From Leucobacter chromiireducens (GTDB lineage: Bacteria; Actinomycetota; Actinomycetes; Actinomycetales; Microbacteriaceae): a DNA stretch of 64,000 bases. The translations under genes and the position numbers were made by a program. A model generated the notes under the pieces. The model was not told the origin of the DNA, did no database searches, and was given only the letters and a program-made list of their open reading frames with translations. The stretch covers positions 1 through 64,000 of the forward strand of contig NZ_RPDI01000013.1 of assembly GCF_003917135.1 (NCBI RefSeq). The letters run 5' to 3'. Shown one piece after another: positions 52,746 to 61,580 of the stretch (its first letter is position 1; each line of letters begins with the position of its first letter).

Positions 52746-53297
52746 TCACCGGGCGGCGGCGCGGCGCACCGCATAGCGCGCGGTCGCGAACGCGCCGTTC
52801 GTGCCCTGCTCGAGGAGTTCGAGGTCGAGCCGGCGCGGGAGCAGTGGGCGCCCGGCGCCGAGCGTGACCGGCGCGATCGAGATGTGAATCTCGTCGAGGA
52901 GCCCGGCGTCAGCGAACTGGCCGGCGAGGTCGCCGCCGCCCACCACCCACAGGTCCCCGCCGTCCGCGGCCGCCAGCATCGCCGCGTGCACGTCACCGAC
53001 CGGGCCGCGCGCGAAGCGCACGTCAGCTGGCGCACCGCTCGCCGTGCGCTCGGGCTGGCCGAGCGCCCGAGTCGTGAGCACCCAGGCCGGCATGTCGTAG
53101 CTCCACTCGCCATGCGCGAGCACCCACTCGTAGGTCGTCGAGCCCATCGCGATCGCGCCGATGTCCGCGATGAACGCGGTGTAGTCGTTGCCGCCGCCCG
53201 GCGTGAGCTCCTGGGAGAGCAGCCAGTCGAGCGAGTCGTCGGCGTCGGCGATGAAGCCGTCTAGGGAGGAGGCGACGTAGTAGATCACGCGGGACAT
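52746..53297 (-). CDS. RibD C-terminal / dihydrofolate-reductase-like protein
   Basis: 183 residues. RVIYYVASSLDGFIADADDSLDWLL and IGAIAMGSTTYEWVL, then WVVGGGDLAGQFADAGLLDEIHISIAPVTLGAGRPLLP; this is the fold of the RibD reductase domain and of small NADPH-dependent reductases widespread in actinobacteria. No riboflavin genes are nearby, so its substrate is unknown. It is downstream of an AraC-type regulator in the same direction and may be its target. Confidence 0.82.
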   Translation of the reverse strand: MSRVIYYVASSLDGFIADADDSLDWLLSQELTPGGGNDYTAFIADIGAIAMGSTTYEWVLAHGEWSYDMPAWVLTTRALGQPERTASGAPADVRFARGPVGDVHAAMLAAADGGDLWVVGGGDLAGQFADAGLLDEIHISIAPVTLGAGRPLLPRRLDLELLEQGTNGAFATARYAVRRAAAR

Positions 53298-53370
53298 GGT
53301 GCGGTCCTTTCGGGAGGGGTATCGGGTGTCTGCGGGCTTGGGGCTTGGGGAATCAGTGGGGTTGGGCGGT

Positions 53371-54351
53371 TCACCCGGCTTCCCCGCGCCTGGCACGGAG
53401 CCAGAGGATCGGGTCGCCGGCATCGCGCGCGAGTCCGTGCTCGGCGAGCATGCCGCGCGCCAGTTCCCTGCGGTGCGCCGCGTAGTGGAGCACGTGCGCG
53501 ATGACGCCGCCGAGCTGGAAGCTCTCCGGCGGGACGCAGAGCGCGTCGATCACCCGGTCGTGCCAGCTCCCGCTCCGGGTGATGTCGCGGACGCGGGCGA
53601 TCCAGGCCGCCGACGCCACCGCGTGCCGCTCGGCGAGCTCCGCCAGCAGCGTGGGTGAGCCGAGATCCGGCTGTGCCGGTGCCGTGTGTCCGGCGAGCAC
53701 CGCGAGCCACACCTCCTTGGCGGTCACGAGGCCGGCGAGCACCGCCGCGATGCTCGGCTCGTCGCCAGACCAGTCGAGCACGCGCTGCCCGGGGCGCTGC
53801 GCCTGGGTGATCGCTGCCGCGGGCAGCGTTGCCGCGAACGCGATCAGCTCGGCCGTGTCGTCCGCGTCGTGGAGGAGCTGCTGGTCGAGGATCGGGAGTT
53901 CCGGCGCGGCGGGCGCGGGGCTGCGTGACCCGAGACTAGACAGTCCGGAACTGCGCTGCTCGGGGCTGCGCGACTCCTCGATCCAGAGCGACATCGGCGG
54001 GTGGAAGTGGATGCCGTTCGCGCTCGGCAGCCAGTGCCCAGCGGGGCGCGTGCTCGGTGGGTGCCCGAACGCACGCGCGTATGCCCTGCTGAATCCCGCC
54101 GCGGAGTCGTAGCCGGCCGCGAGCGCCGCGTCGATCACGCTCGCCCCGCCACGCAGCTGCCACGCCGCGCGTTCGAGGAGCACGCGTCGCCGCAGCGCCG
54201 CTGGCGACTCGCCAGCCCCGGCCGTCACCGTGCGCGCGAAGTGGAATCGGGAGGCGTGCGCCGCACCGGCCATGTCGTCGAGGGTGCGGTTGGGCTCGTC
54301 GAGCACCGCGTCGAGCAGCTCTCGCAGGCGATCGGGCTCAGCTTCGGTCAT
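53371..54351 (-). CDS. AraC-type regulator with C-terminal DinB-like domain
   Basis: 326 residues. N-terminal AraC helix-turn-helix pair (~10-105: LLDAVLDEPNRTLDDMAGAAHASRFHFARTV, then AAGYDSAAGFSRAYARAFGHPP). The C-terminal half (~170-320) has the helical pattern of a DinB/mycothiol-dependent domain, with HVLHYAAHRRELARGML, where His residues would bind a metal. Start at 54351 is preceded by CAGACT and six bases, a weaker form of the leaderless pattern. It precedes the RibD-like gene. Confidence 0.8.
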   Translation of the reverse strand: MTEAEPDRLRELLDAVLDEPNRTLDDMAGAAHASRFHFARTVTAGAGESPAALRRRVLLERAAWQLRGGASVIDAALAAGYDSAAGFSRAYARAFGHPPSTRPAGHWLPSANGIHFHPPMSLWIEESRSPEQRSSGLSSLGSRSPAPAAPELPILDQQLLHDADDTAELIAFAATLPAAAITQAQRPGQRVLDWSGDEPSIAAVLAGLVTAKEVWLAVLAGHTAPAQPDLGSPTLLAELAERHAVASAAWIARVRDITRSGSWHDRVIDALCVPPESFQLGGVIAHVLHYAAHRRELARGMLAEHGLARDAGDPILWLRARRGEAG

Positions 54352-54452
54352 GTATCGAGTCTGCCCTGATCGGCGCATCACCGCATGACCGATCTTGCGC
54401 TTCTGACCGGGCCGCGGACGCGGCTGTCAGTGGCACCTGAGAGGATCGACGC

Positions 54453-56567
54453 ATGGCGAATCTCGAGCACTCCACACACGAACAGGCGCTCGCGGTCCTG
54501 CGGCAGCTGACGGGCAACGCGGCGGCCGAGTTCCACCCCGGCCAGTTCGAGGCCATCAGTGCGCTCGTTGACGAGGGGCGGCGCGCGCTCGTCGTGCAGC
54601 GCACCGGCTGGGGCAAGTCGGCGGTGTACTTCGTCGCGACGGCGCTGCTGCGCGCGCGGGGCGCCGGCCCGACGTTGCTCGTCTCGCCCTTGCTCGCGCT
54701 CATGCGGGATCAGGTGGCCGCGGCCGAGCGCGCCGGCGTGCGCGCCGCGGCGATCAACTCGGCCACCGCCGAGGAGTGGGAAGAGATCGAGGGCCGCCTC
54801 GCCCGCGATGAGGTGGACGTGCTCCTCGTCTCCCCCGAGCGGCTCAACAACCCGCGGTTCCGCGACACGCAGCTGCCGGCCATTCTCGCCAGCATGGGGC
54901 TCATGGTGATCGACGAGGCGCACTGCATCTCCGACTGGGGTCACGACTTCCGGCCGGACTACCGTCGGATCGCTGCGCTGCTCGCCGGGCTTGAGCGCCA
55001 CGTCCCGGTGCTCGCCACCACGGCGACCGCGAACGGGCGGGTCGTCGCCGACGTCGCCGAGCAGCTCGGCAGCGACGTCCTCACACTGCGCGGCACGCTC
55101 GCCCGAGACTCGCTGCGGCTCGGCAGCCTCCGCCTGCCGTCCGCGGAGGCGCGGCTGGCCTGGCTGGTGGAGCACCTCGGCGGCTTCACGGGCAGCGGCA
55201 TCGTGTACGCCCTCACCGTCTCCGCCGCGGAGGACACCGCGCTCCTGCTGCGCGACGCCGGGTACGAGGTCGCCGCGTACACCGGCCGCACCGATCCGGA
55301 GGAGCGCGCGCGGCTCGAAACCGCGCTGCAGCGCAACGAGGTGAAGGCGCTCATCGCGACGAGCGCGCTCGGGATGGGCTTCGACAAGCCGGATCTCGGC
55401 TTCGTGCTCCACCTGGGGGCGCCGTCCTCCCCCGTCGCGTACTACCAGCAGGTTGGCCGCGCCGGCCGCGGCACGGCGCACGCCGACGTGCTGCTCCTCC
55501 CCGGCGCCGAGGACCCCGCGATCTGGCGGTACTTCGCGACCGCGTCGATGCCCGACCCGGAGCGGGCGCGCGCCGTCATCGAGGCGCTCGGCTCACCCGA
55601 CTCGGCTCCGCTCTCGACGCCGGCGCTCGAAGCGCAGGTGGATCTGCGGCGCACCCAGCTCGAACTCCTGCTGAAAGTGCTCGACGTCGACGGCGCGGTG
55701 AGCCGGGTGCAGGGCGGCTGGGTGTCGACGGGTGCGGCGTGGACGTACGACGCCGAGCGCTACCGGCGGATCGCGGCGGCGCGCGAGGCCGAGCAGGCGG
55801 CGATGCTGCGGTATGAGCGGGGTGAGGCGTGCCGCATGGCTGAACTGCAGCGGGAGCTCGACGATCCCACCGCTGCGAACTGCGGCCGCTGCGACGTGTG
55901 CGCAGGCCCCTGGTACCCGAGCGTGGTCACCGGCGCCGCCGCGGAACGCGCGACGACGCGCCTGCAGCAAGCCGGGGTACCCATTGAGGTGCGCGGGCAG
56001 TGGCCGACGGGGGCCGACCGGCGCGGGGTCCCCGTGCGGGGGCGCATCGCGCAGGAGGAGCGCGCGGAGACCGGACGCGTGGTCGCTCGCCTGACCGACC
56101 TCGGTTGGGGCGGCCCGCTCCGCGAGCTGCTCGCCACCGGCGCGCCAGACCGGGCGCTCCCCGAACCGCTCCTCGGCGCCGTGCTCACGACGCTTCGCGA
56201 CTGGCCGTGGGCCGAACGTCCCGTTGGCGTCGTCGCGATGCCCTCGCTGACACGCCCGACGCTGATCGGCAGCACGGCCGCCGCGATCGCCGAGCGCGGC
56301 AAGCTGCCGTTCCTCGGCACGCTCGACTTCGCGGACGAGCGGCCGGCGGCGGGCAGCGGCGGCAACAGCGCGTTCCGCCTGGCGTCCGTGTGGGGCCGGT
56401 GGGTGGTCGGCCCGGAGCTCGCCGCGGTCGTCGCGGAGGCTCCTGGGCCGCTCCTCCTCGTCGACGACCTCGTGGACAGTCGCTGGTCGTTCACGGTCGC
56501 CGCGCGCGAGCTGCGCCTGGCCGGTGCCCCCGCGGTGCTGCCGTTCGCGCTGGCCTCGGTGGGCTAG
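54453..56567 (+). CDS. RecQ-family DNA helicase fused to a phosphoribosyltransferase-like domain
   Basis: 704 residues. RecQ core: FHPGQFEAISALVDEGRRALVVQRTGWGKSAVYF (Walker A 51-57), DEAHCISDWGHDFRPDYRRI (154-173), ATTATANGRVV, TSALGMGFDKPDLGFVLHLGAP and YYQQVGRAGRG. A zinc-binding stretch RGEACRMAE ... NCGRCDVC follows. The last ~130 residues end with PLLLVDDLVDSRWSFTVAARELR, the PRPP-binding signature of type I phosphoribosyltransferases such as ComF. ATG at 54453 with GAGAGG eight bases upstream. Role likely DNA repair; what the C-terminal domain adds is unknown. Confidence 0.88.
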   Translation: MANLEHSTHEQALAVLRQLTGNAAAEFHPGQFEAISALVDEGRRALVVQRTGWGKSAVYFVATALLRARGAGPTLLVSPLLALMRDQVAAAERAGVRAAAINSATAEEWEEIEGRLARDEVDVLLVSPERLNNPRFRDTQLPAILASMGLMVIDEAHCISDWGHDFRPDYRRIAALLAGLERHVPVLATTATANGRVVADVAEQLGSDVLTLRGTLARDSLRLGSLRLPSAEARLAWLVEHLGGFTGSGIVYALTVSAAEDTALLLRDAGYEVAAYTGRTDPEERARLETALQRNEVKALIATSALGMGFDKPDLGFVLHLGAPSSPVAYYQQVGRAGRGTAHADVLLLPGAEDPAIWRYFATASMPDPERARAVIEALGSPDSAPLSTPALEAQVDLRRTQLELLLKVLDVDGAVSRVQGGWVSTGAAWTYDAERYRRIAAAREAEQAAMLRYERGEACRMAELQRELDDPTAANCGRCDVCAGPWYPSVVTGAAAERATTRLQQAGVPIEVRGQWPTGADRRGVPVRGRIAQEERAETGRVVARLTDLGWGGPLRELLATGAPDRALPEPLLGAVLTTLRDWPWAERPVGVVAMPSLTRPTLIGSTAAAIAERGKLPFLGTLDFADERPAAGSGGNSAFRLASVWGRWVVGPELAAVVAEAPGPLLLVDDLVDSRWSFTVAARELRLAGAPAVLPFALASVG

Positions 56568-56590
56568 CTGCGCCGGGGCGGCCCGGGCTG

Positions 56591-56639
56591 CTCCGGAAAT
56601 GCCTCGAGTTTGAGCCGCTACCCCGGCAGCATTCCGGAG
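56591..56639. terminator. Hairpin between convergent recQ-like gene and nei1
   Basis: CTCCGGAAATGC (56591-56602) pairs with GCATTCCGGAG (56629-56639) with one bulged base. The 142-bp gap 56568-56709 has no gene; this hairpin probably terminates transcription from both sides. Confidence 0.5.
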
Positions 56640-56709
56640 CACACCCTCCGCAAGTTGCCCAGCTGCGCACACAGCCGCGCAGCACCGGGCCACCCAGCAC
56701 CCGCCCCCG

Positions 56710-57708
56710 CTAGTGCTGGCAGCCCGGGCACCAGTACAGCTTGCGCGCCCCGAACTCCTCGAGCACGATGTTCGCGCCGCAGCGCTTGCACGGCGTGCCC
56801 TCCAGCTTGTACACCCAGTGCCGCTCGTCCCGCTCAACGAGTGCCTTCTGGTACGCCTCACCCTCGAGCCCGTCGATCGTGATCATCTGCCCAACCGTGA
56901 TCCCCACCTCGAGCAGCTCGGCCCAGTCGTCCCAGAGGGCCTCCAGCACGGCGCGGTCGAGCGAGTTCGCCGGGGTGTGCGGATTCAGTTCGGCGCGGAA
57001 GAGCATCTCGGCGCGGTACACGTTGCCGATCCCGGCCACCACCGCCTGATCCATCAGCACGAGCCCGATCGGTGTCTTCTTCTTGCCTGCGCGCTCGACG
57101 AACCGCGCGCGCTCGGCCGGGGTGTTCGCGTTCGCGGGGTCCGGCCCGAGGCGCTGCACCACGGCGTCCACCTCGGCCGGCGTGAGCACCTCGCACGCGG
57201 TCGGCCCGCGCAGATCCGCGCACACCGTGTCCGTCAGCAGGCGAACGCGCACCTGGCCAACGGGCTCCGGCGGGAACGTCCCGCTCACCGCGGACTCCTT
57301 ATCGGTCTCGGCCATCCGCACACGCGTGCGCCGCGGCGCACCGATCGACGTCACCGAGTCCTCGGCGTCGCGATCGACCGCGCGCCCCGGCCCCGCGTTC
57401 TCGCCGTTCTGCCCGAGCCGGGAGTGGCCTGGCGTCTGCCCGTGGATCTGGATCGACGAGTCGACGCGCACCTCCCCAGAGAAGTCCCACGCCCCGTAGA
57501 TGCCGAGGTGCACGCGCAGCCACTGATCCCCGGCGAACTCGAGAAACATCTGCTTCCCGACCGCGCGCGCGTCGAGCATCTCGCGCCCGTCGAGCAGTGC
57601 GGCGCCCTGCGCGAAGCGCCCCTGCGGGCTCGACACGGCGGGGCGGGACCCCACGAAGTTCACGCCAAACTGCCGCGCGATGCGGTGGACGGAATGCCCC
57701 TCAGGCAT
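56710..57708 (-). CDS. nei1: Fpg/Nei-family DNA glycosylase (endonuclease VIII-like)
   Basis: 332 residues starting MPEGHSVHRIARQFGVNFVG, the N-terminus of mycobacterial Nei1-type glycosylases (catalytic Pro2, Glu3). Zinc finger CKRCG ... CPGCQH at the C-terminus; VVAGIGNVYRAEMLFRAELNPHTPA is the H2TH region. An Asp/Arg-rich insertion of about 55 residues lies between the N-terminal and central domains. It removes oxidised pyrimidines. Two bases separate it from the rpiB stop. Confidence 0.9.
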   Translation of the reverse strand: MPEGHSVHRIARQFGVNFVGSRPAVSSPQGRFAQGAALLDGREMLDARAVGKQMFLEFAGDQWLRVHLGIYGAWDFSGEVRVDSSIQIHGQTPGHSRLGQNGENAGPGRAVDRDAEDSVTSIGAPRRTRVRMAETDKESAVSGTFPPEPVGQVRVRLLTDTVCADLRGPTACEVLTPAEVDAVVQRLGPDPANANTPAERARFVERAGKKKTPIGLVLMDQAVVAGIGNVYRAEMLFRAELNPHTPANSLDRAVLEALWDDWAELLEVGITVGQMITIDGLEGEAYQKALVERDERHWVYKLEGTPCKRCGANIVLEEFGARKLYWCPGCQH

Positions 57709-57710
57709 GC

Positions 57711-58205
57711 TTAGCCCAGCTGGTCGACGTGCTTGCCGGCGATGTCGCCCGTCTGCTCGTACTCGCCGAGCTGTGCGATGCGGCGCACGTGGCGCTCGTC
57801 GCCGGGGAACGGCGTGGTGATGAAGCGTTCAATGAAGCGGATCGCGTCCTCGACGGGGTGCTGGCGCGCCCCGATGGAGATGACGTTCGCGTTGTTGTGC
57901 TCGCGGGCAAGCTCGGCCGTCGAGTCGTTCCAGACGAGCGCCGCGCGGATCCCAGCGACCTTGTTCGCGGCGATCTGCTCGCCGTTGCCCGAGCCGCCGA
58001 ACACCACGCCGAGCGCCTCGACGCCAGCGCGCTGATCCTTCGCCACTCCGATCGCCGCGTTGATGCAGAACGACGGGTAGTCGTCGAGCGCGTCGTACTC
58101 GGCCGGCCCGTGGTCGATGACCTCGTGCCCCAGCCCCTGCAGGTGCTGCTGCAGCTGCTGGCTGAACTCGAGGCCGGCGTGGTCGGTGGCTACATGGATG
58201 CGCAT
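57711..58205 (-). CDS. rpiB: Ribose-5-phosphate isomerase B
   Basis: 164 residues. MRIHVATDHAGLEFSQ, then VFGGSGNGEQIAANKVAGIRAALVWND. Non-oxidative pentose-phosphate enzyme. In place of the catalytic Cys of E. coli RpiB the phosphate loop reads FGGSGNGE, the form seen in mycobacteria. TAGGAT seven bases before ATG. The order nei1-rpiB-DsbA-like-pepN matches M. tuberculosis Rv2464c-Rv2467. Confidence 0.93.
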   Translation of the reverse strand: MRIHVATDHAGLEFSQQLQQHLQGLGHEVIDHGPAEYDALDDYPSFCINAAIGVAKDQRAGVEALGVVFGGSGNGEQIAANKVAGIRAALVWNDSTAELAREHNNANVISIGARQHPVEDAIRFIERFITTPFPGDERHVRRIAQLGEYEQTGDIAGKHVDQLG

Positions 58206-58254
58206 GCCATCAATCCTAGCGACGCAGCGGGCCGGTCGAGAACTCGCGCTGGCG

Positions 58255-58875
58255 CTAGAACTGCGGGCCGGCGCTCCGACCGCGCTTCAGTTCGTAGAAG
58301 CCGGGGACGCTCGCCGCGGCGACGATGCCGTCCCACAGCCGGAGGGCCGTCTCCCCCGTCGGCGCCGGCGTCACGACCGGCCCGAAGAAGGCGTTGCCGT
58401 TCACCGAGATGATGGGCACCCCGACATCGGGCCCGGCGAGCTCCAACGCGTGATCCGTGTTCGCGCGCAGCTGCGCGTCGGCTACCTCGGTGTCTGCAGC
58501 TGCGGCGAGCGCGGGATCGAGGCCGAGCTCGGCGAGCGACTCGGCGATGATCGCGTCGACGTCGGTCCGTCCGCCCGGGTGGATGCGCGTGCCGAGCGCG
58601 GTGTAGAGCGGCCCGACGACGGTCTGCCCGCTCGCCACGCGCGCGGCTTCCACGACGCGCCCCATGCGATGTCCCGCGATGTGGTGCGGCGTGTGGTCGT
58701 TCGGCTCGTTGCCCTCGTTGAGGATGGCGAGGCTGATGGGGTGCCAGGTGATCGCGAAACCGCGGCGCTCGGCAACCTCGCTCGCCCAGCGGCTGGTCAT
58801 CCAGCACCACGGGCAGATCGGGTCAAACCAGAACTCGACCTCGGGTTTCTCGGGAATTGGTTGCAGCGCGTTCAT
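58255..58875 (-). CDS. DsbA-family oxidoreductase, mycothiol-dependent nitroreductase type
   Basis: 206 residues. FWFDPICPWCWMTSRW gives the CPWC redox motif in a thioredoxin fold with DsbA-like helical insertion, as in M. tuberculosis Rv2466c, a mycothiol-dependent reductase. No signal peptide, so cytosolic. TAGGCT, six bases and ATG at 58875 indicates a leaderless transcript. It diverges from pepN, as Rv2466c does from Rv2467. Confidence 0.88.
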   Translation of the reverse strand: MNALQPIPEKPEVEFWFDPICPWCWMTSRWASEVAERRGFAITWHPISLAILNEGNEPNDHTPHHIAGHRMGRVVEAARVASGQTVVGPLYTALGTRIHPGGRTDVDAIIAESLAELGLDPALAAAADTEVADAQLRANTDHALELAGPDVGVPIISVNGNAFFGPVVTPAPTGETALRLWDGIVAAASVPGFYELKRGRSAGPQF

Positions 58876-58948
58876 GTCGCCAGCCTACCCGCGGGCGGCG
58901 GGCATAAGGTGGAGATCGTCACATTCGTTTACTCGTCAGGAGCAGTAC

Positions 58949-61570
58949 GTGCCAGGAACGAACCTCACCCGCGTCGAGGCCCAGGAGCGGGCCGCAGTCG
59001 TCGCGACGCAGCGCTATGAGGTGGCGCTGGATCTCACCACCGGCCCGGAGACCTTTGCCGCGGCCACCACGATCCATTTCACCGCAACCCCCGGGGCCGA
59101 CACCTTCGTCGACCTCATCGCCGACTCGGTCGAGCGCGTCGCGCTGAACGGGGTCGATTTGGATCCCACAGCCCTGTTCGCGGATTCCCGCGTCCAGCTG
59201 CCCGGCCTCGCCGCCGAGAACACCGTCGTGATCGAGTCGACGCAGCGCTACACCAACACGGGTGAGGGACTGCACCGCTTCGTGGATCCCGCGGACGGCG
59301 AGGTGTATCTCTACTCGCAGTTCGAGGTGCCCGACTCGCGCCGCATGTTCGCCGTGTTCGAGCAGCCGGATCTGAAGGCAACGTTCGCGTTCACGATCAC
59401 GGCGCCCGCGCGCTGGAAGGTCGTCTCGAACCAGCCGACCCCCGCCCCGGTCGCCGCAGGCACGAAGGCCGCGGCGCAGGGCGCCGACTGGGCGGAGCAG
59501 GAGATCGCCACCTGGGCGTTCGAGCCGACCCCGGTCATGTCGAGCTACATCACCGCGCTGATCGCTGGCCCGTACGCCGAGGTGCGCTCGGAGCTCACGA
59601 ACCGCGACGGGCGCACGATCCCGCTCGGCGTGTTCTGCCGCGAGTCGCTCTCGGAGTACCTCGACGCCGACTACATCTTCGAGAAGACCCGCGAGGGCTT
59701 CGAGTTCTTCGAGGCGCAGTTCGACTTCCCGTACCCGTTTGAGAAGTACGATCAGCTCTTCGTGCCCGAGTACAACATGGGCGCGATGGAGAACATTGGC
59801 GCGGTGACGTTCACCGAGGCGTACGTGTTCCGCAGCCAGGTGACCGATGCGATGCGCGAGCGCCGCGTGGTGACGATCCTGCACGAGCTCGCGCACATGT
59901 GGTTCGGCGACCTCGTGACCATGCGGTGGTGGAACGATCTGTGGCTGAACGAGTCGTTCGCCGAGTACATGTCGACGCTCGGTGTCGCGGAGGCGACCGA
60001 GTGGAGCGAGTGCTGGACGACGTTCGTCGCGTCGGAGAAGTCGTGGGCGTACCGGCAGGATCAGCTGCCGTCGACGCACCCGATCGTCGCCGAGATCCGG
60101 GACCTCGAGGACGTGCTCGTCAACTTCGACGGCATCACCTATGCCAAGGGCGCGTCGGTGCTCAAGCAGCTCGTCGCCTGGGTGGGCCGTGAGCCCTTCA
60201 TGCAGGGCGTGCACGAGTACTTCGTGAAGCACCAGTACTCGAACACTGAGCTGCCCGATCTCATGCGCGAGCTGGAGGCGAAGTCGGGCCGCGATCTCTC
60301 GGACTGGACGGCGAAGTGGCTCGAGACCGCCGGCGTGAACACGCTGCGCCCGGTGTTTGAGCTCGCGGCCGACGGCAGCTACGCGAGCTTCGCGATCGAG
60401 CAGACCGCGATCCCCGAGTACCCGACGATCCGCCCGCACCGCATCGCGGTTGGCCTGTACGGCACGGTCGCCGATGGCACCGACGCTGACGGTGCCGTTC
60501 GGCGGATCCAGCGCATCGAGCTCGACATCGACGGCCAGCGCACCGAGGTGCCCGAGCTCGTCGGTGTCGCGCAGCCCGAGCTGCTGCTGCTCAACGACGA
60601 CGATCTCACGTACGCGAAGATCCGCCTCGACGAGCGTTCGCTCGAGACGGCCGCCGCGAAGCTCGGCAGCGTCGAGGACTCCCTCACCCGCGCCCTCCTG
60701 TGGGGCACGCTCTGGGATGCGACGCGCGACGCCGAGTTCCCGGCCTCCCGCTTCGTGGACATCGTGCTCGCGCACGTCGGTGCGGAGTCGGCGTCGACGA
60801 CGCTGCGCACCCTGCTCGGGCAGCTGCTGCTCTCGGCGTCGAGCTACGTTGCGCCCGAGCGCCGCGCGGCAACGCTCGAGAAAGTCGCCGACGCGCTGTG
60901 GCGCCTCGCGGTCGACGCGGAGCCGGGCAGTGACCGCCAGTTCCAGTTCGTGAAGTCGTTCGGGCAGCTCGCCGAGAGCGAGGAGCAGCTCGACACGGTG
61001 CAGGGGCTCTTCGACGGCTCGCTGCCGCTCGACGGACTCGACATCGACACCGATCTCGGCTGGGAGCTGCTCATCGCGCTCGCGGCTGGCGGGCGGGGCA
61101 CCCGCGAGCAGATCGAGGCGCGGCTCGCTGAGGATCGCACCGCGAGCGGCAACCAGTCGGCGGCGCACGCGCGTGCAGCGCTCCCCACCGCCGCGGACAA
61201 GGACGCCGCGTGGGCGTCGGTGTTCGACGACGCGAATCAGCCGAACGCCATCGTGCGTGCCACGGGTCTCGGCTTCACGCGCGCGCACGACGTGACGCTG
61301 CTCGAGCCGTACATTGCGCGCTTCTTCGCGGCGCTCACGCCCGTGTGGGAGTCGCGCAGCTACGCGATCGCCGAGGAGCTCATCGAGGGCTTCTACCCGG
61401 CACCGCTCGCGCACGCGGCGCTCGCACAGGCGACGCGCGACTGGCTCGCGGCGAACGCCGAGGCACCGGCCGCGCTGCGCCGCATGATCTCCGAGCACCT
61501 CGCCGGAGTCGAGCGCGCACTCCGCGCGCAGCAGGCAGATCAGGCGGCGCCCGCGGCGCCGACGGCATAG
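58949..61570 (+). CDS. pepN: Aminopeptidase N
   Basis: 873 residues, M1 zinc metallopeptidase. GAMEN motif in EYNMGAMENIG (substrate N-terminus recognition), HELAHMWFGDLVTMRWWNDLWLNESFAEYM with the HExxH-(18)-E zinc site. The C-terminal ~350 residues form the helical ERAP1-like domain. GTG at 58949 with AGGAG seven bases upstream. Confidence 0.95.
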   Translation: MPGTNLTRVEAQERAAVVATQRYEVALDLTTGPETFAAATTIHFTATPGADTFVDLIADSVERVALNGVDLDPTALFADSRVQLPGLAAENTVVIESTQRYTNTGEGLHRFVDPADGEVYLYSQFEVPDSRRMFAVFEQPDLKATFAFTITAPARWKVVSNQPTPAPVAAGTKAAAQGADWAEQEIATWAFEPTPVMSSYITALIAGPYAEVRSELTNRDGRTIPLGVFCRESLSEYLDADYIFEKTREGFEFFEAQFDFPYPFEKYDQLFVPEYNMGAMENIGAVTFTEAYVFRSQVTDAMRERRVVTILHELAHMWFGDLVTMRWWNDLWLNESFAEYMSTLGVAEATEWSECWTTFVASEKSWAYRQDQLPSTHPIVAEIRDLEDVLVNFDGITYAKGASVLKQLVAWVGREPFMQGVHEYFVKHQYSNTELPDLMRELEAKSGRDLSDWTAKWLETAGVNTLRPVFELAADGSYASFAIEQTAIPEYPTIRPHRIAVGLYGTVADGTDADGAVRRIQRIELDIDGQRTEVPELVGVAQPELLLLNDDDLTYAKIRLDERSLETAAAKLGSVEDSLTRALLWGTLWDATRDAEFPASRFVDIVLAHVGAESASTTLRTLLGQLLLSASSYVAPERRAATLEKVADALWRLAVDAEPGSDRQFQFVKSFGQLAESEEQLDTVQGLFDGSLPLDGLDIDTDLGWELLIALAAGGRGTREQIEARLAEDRTASGNQSAAHARAALPTAADKDAAWASVFDDANQPNAIVRATGLGFTRAHDVTLLEPYIARFFAALTPVWESRSYAIAEELIEGFYPAPLAHAALAQATRDWLAANAEAPAALRRMISEHLAGVERALRAQQADQAAPAAPTA

Positions 61571-61580
61571 GGGGAACATC

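Noticed and set aside
53297-53370. Separate promoter between the AraC-type gene and the RibD-like gene
   Set aside because: No -10-like hexamer with good spacing was seen; readthrough from the AraC gene is simpler.
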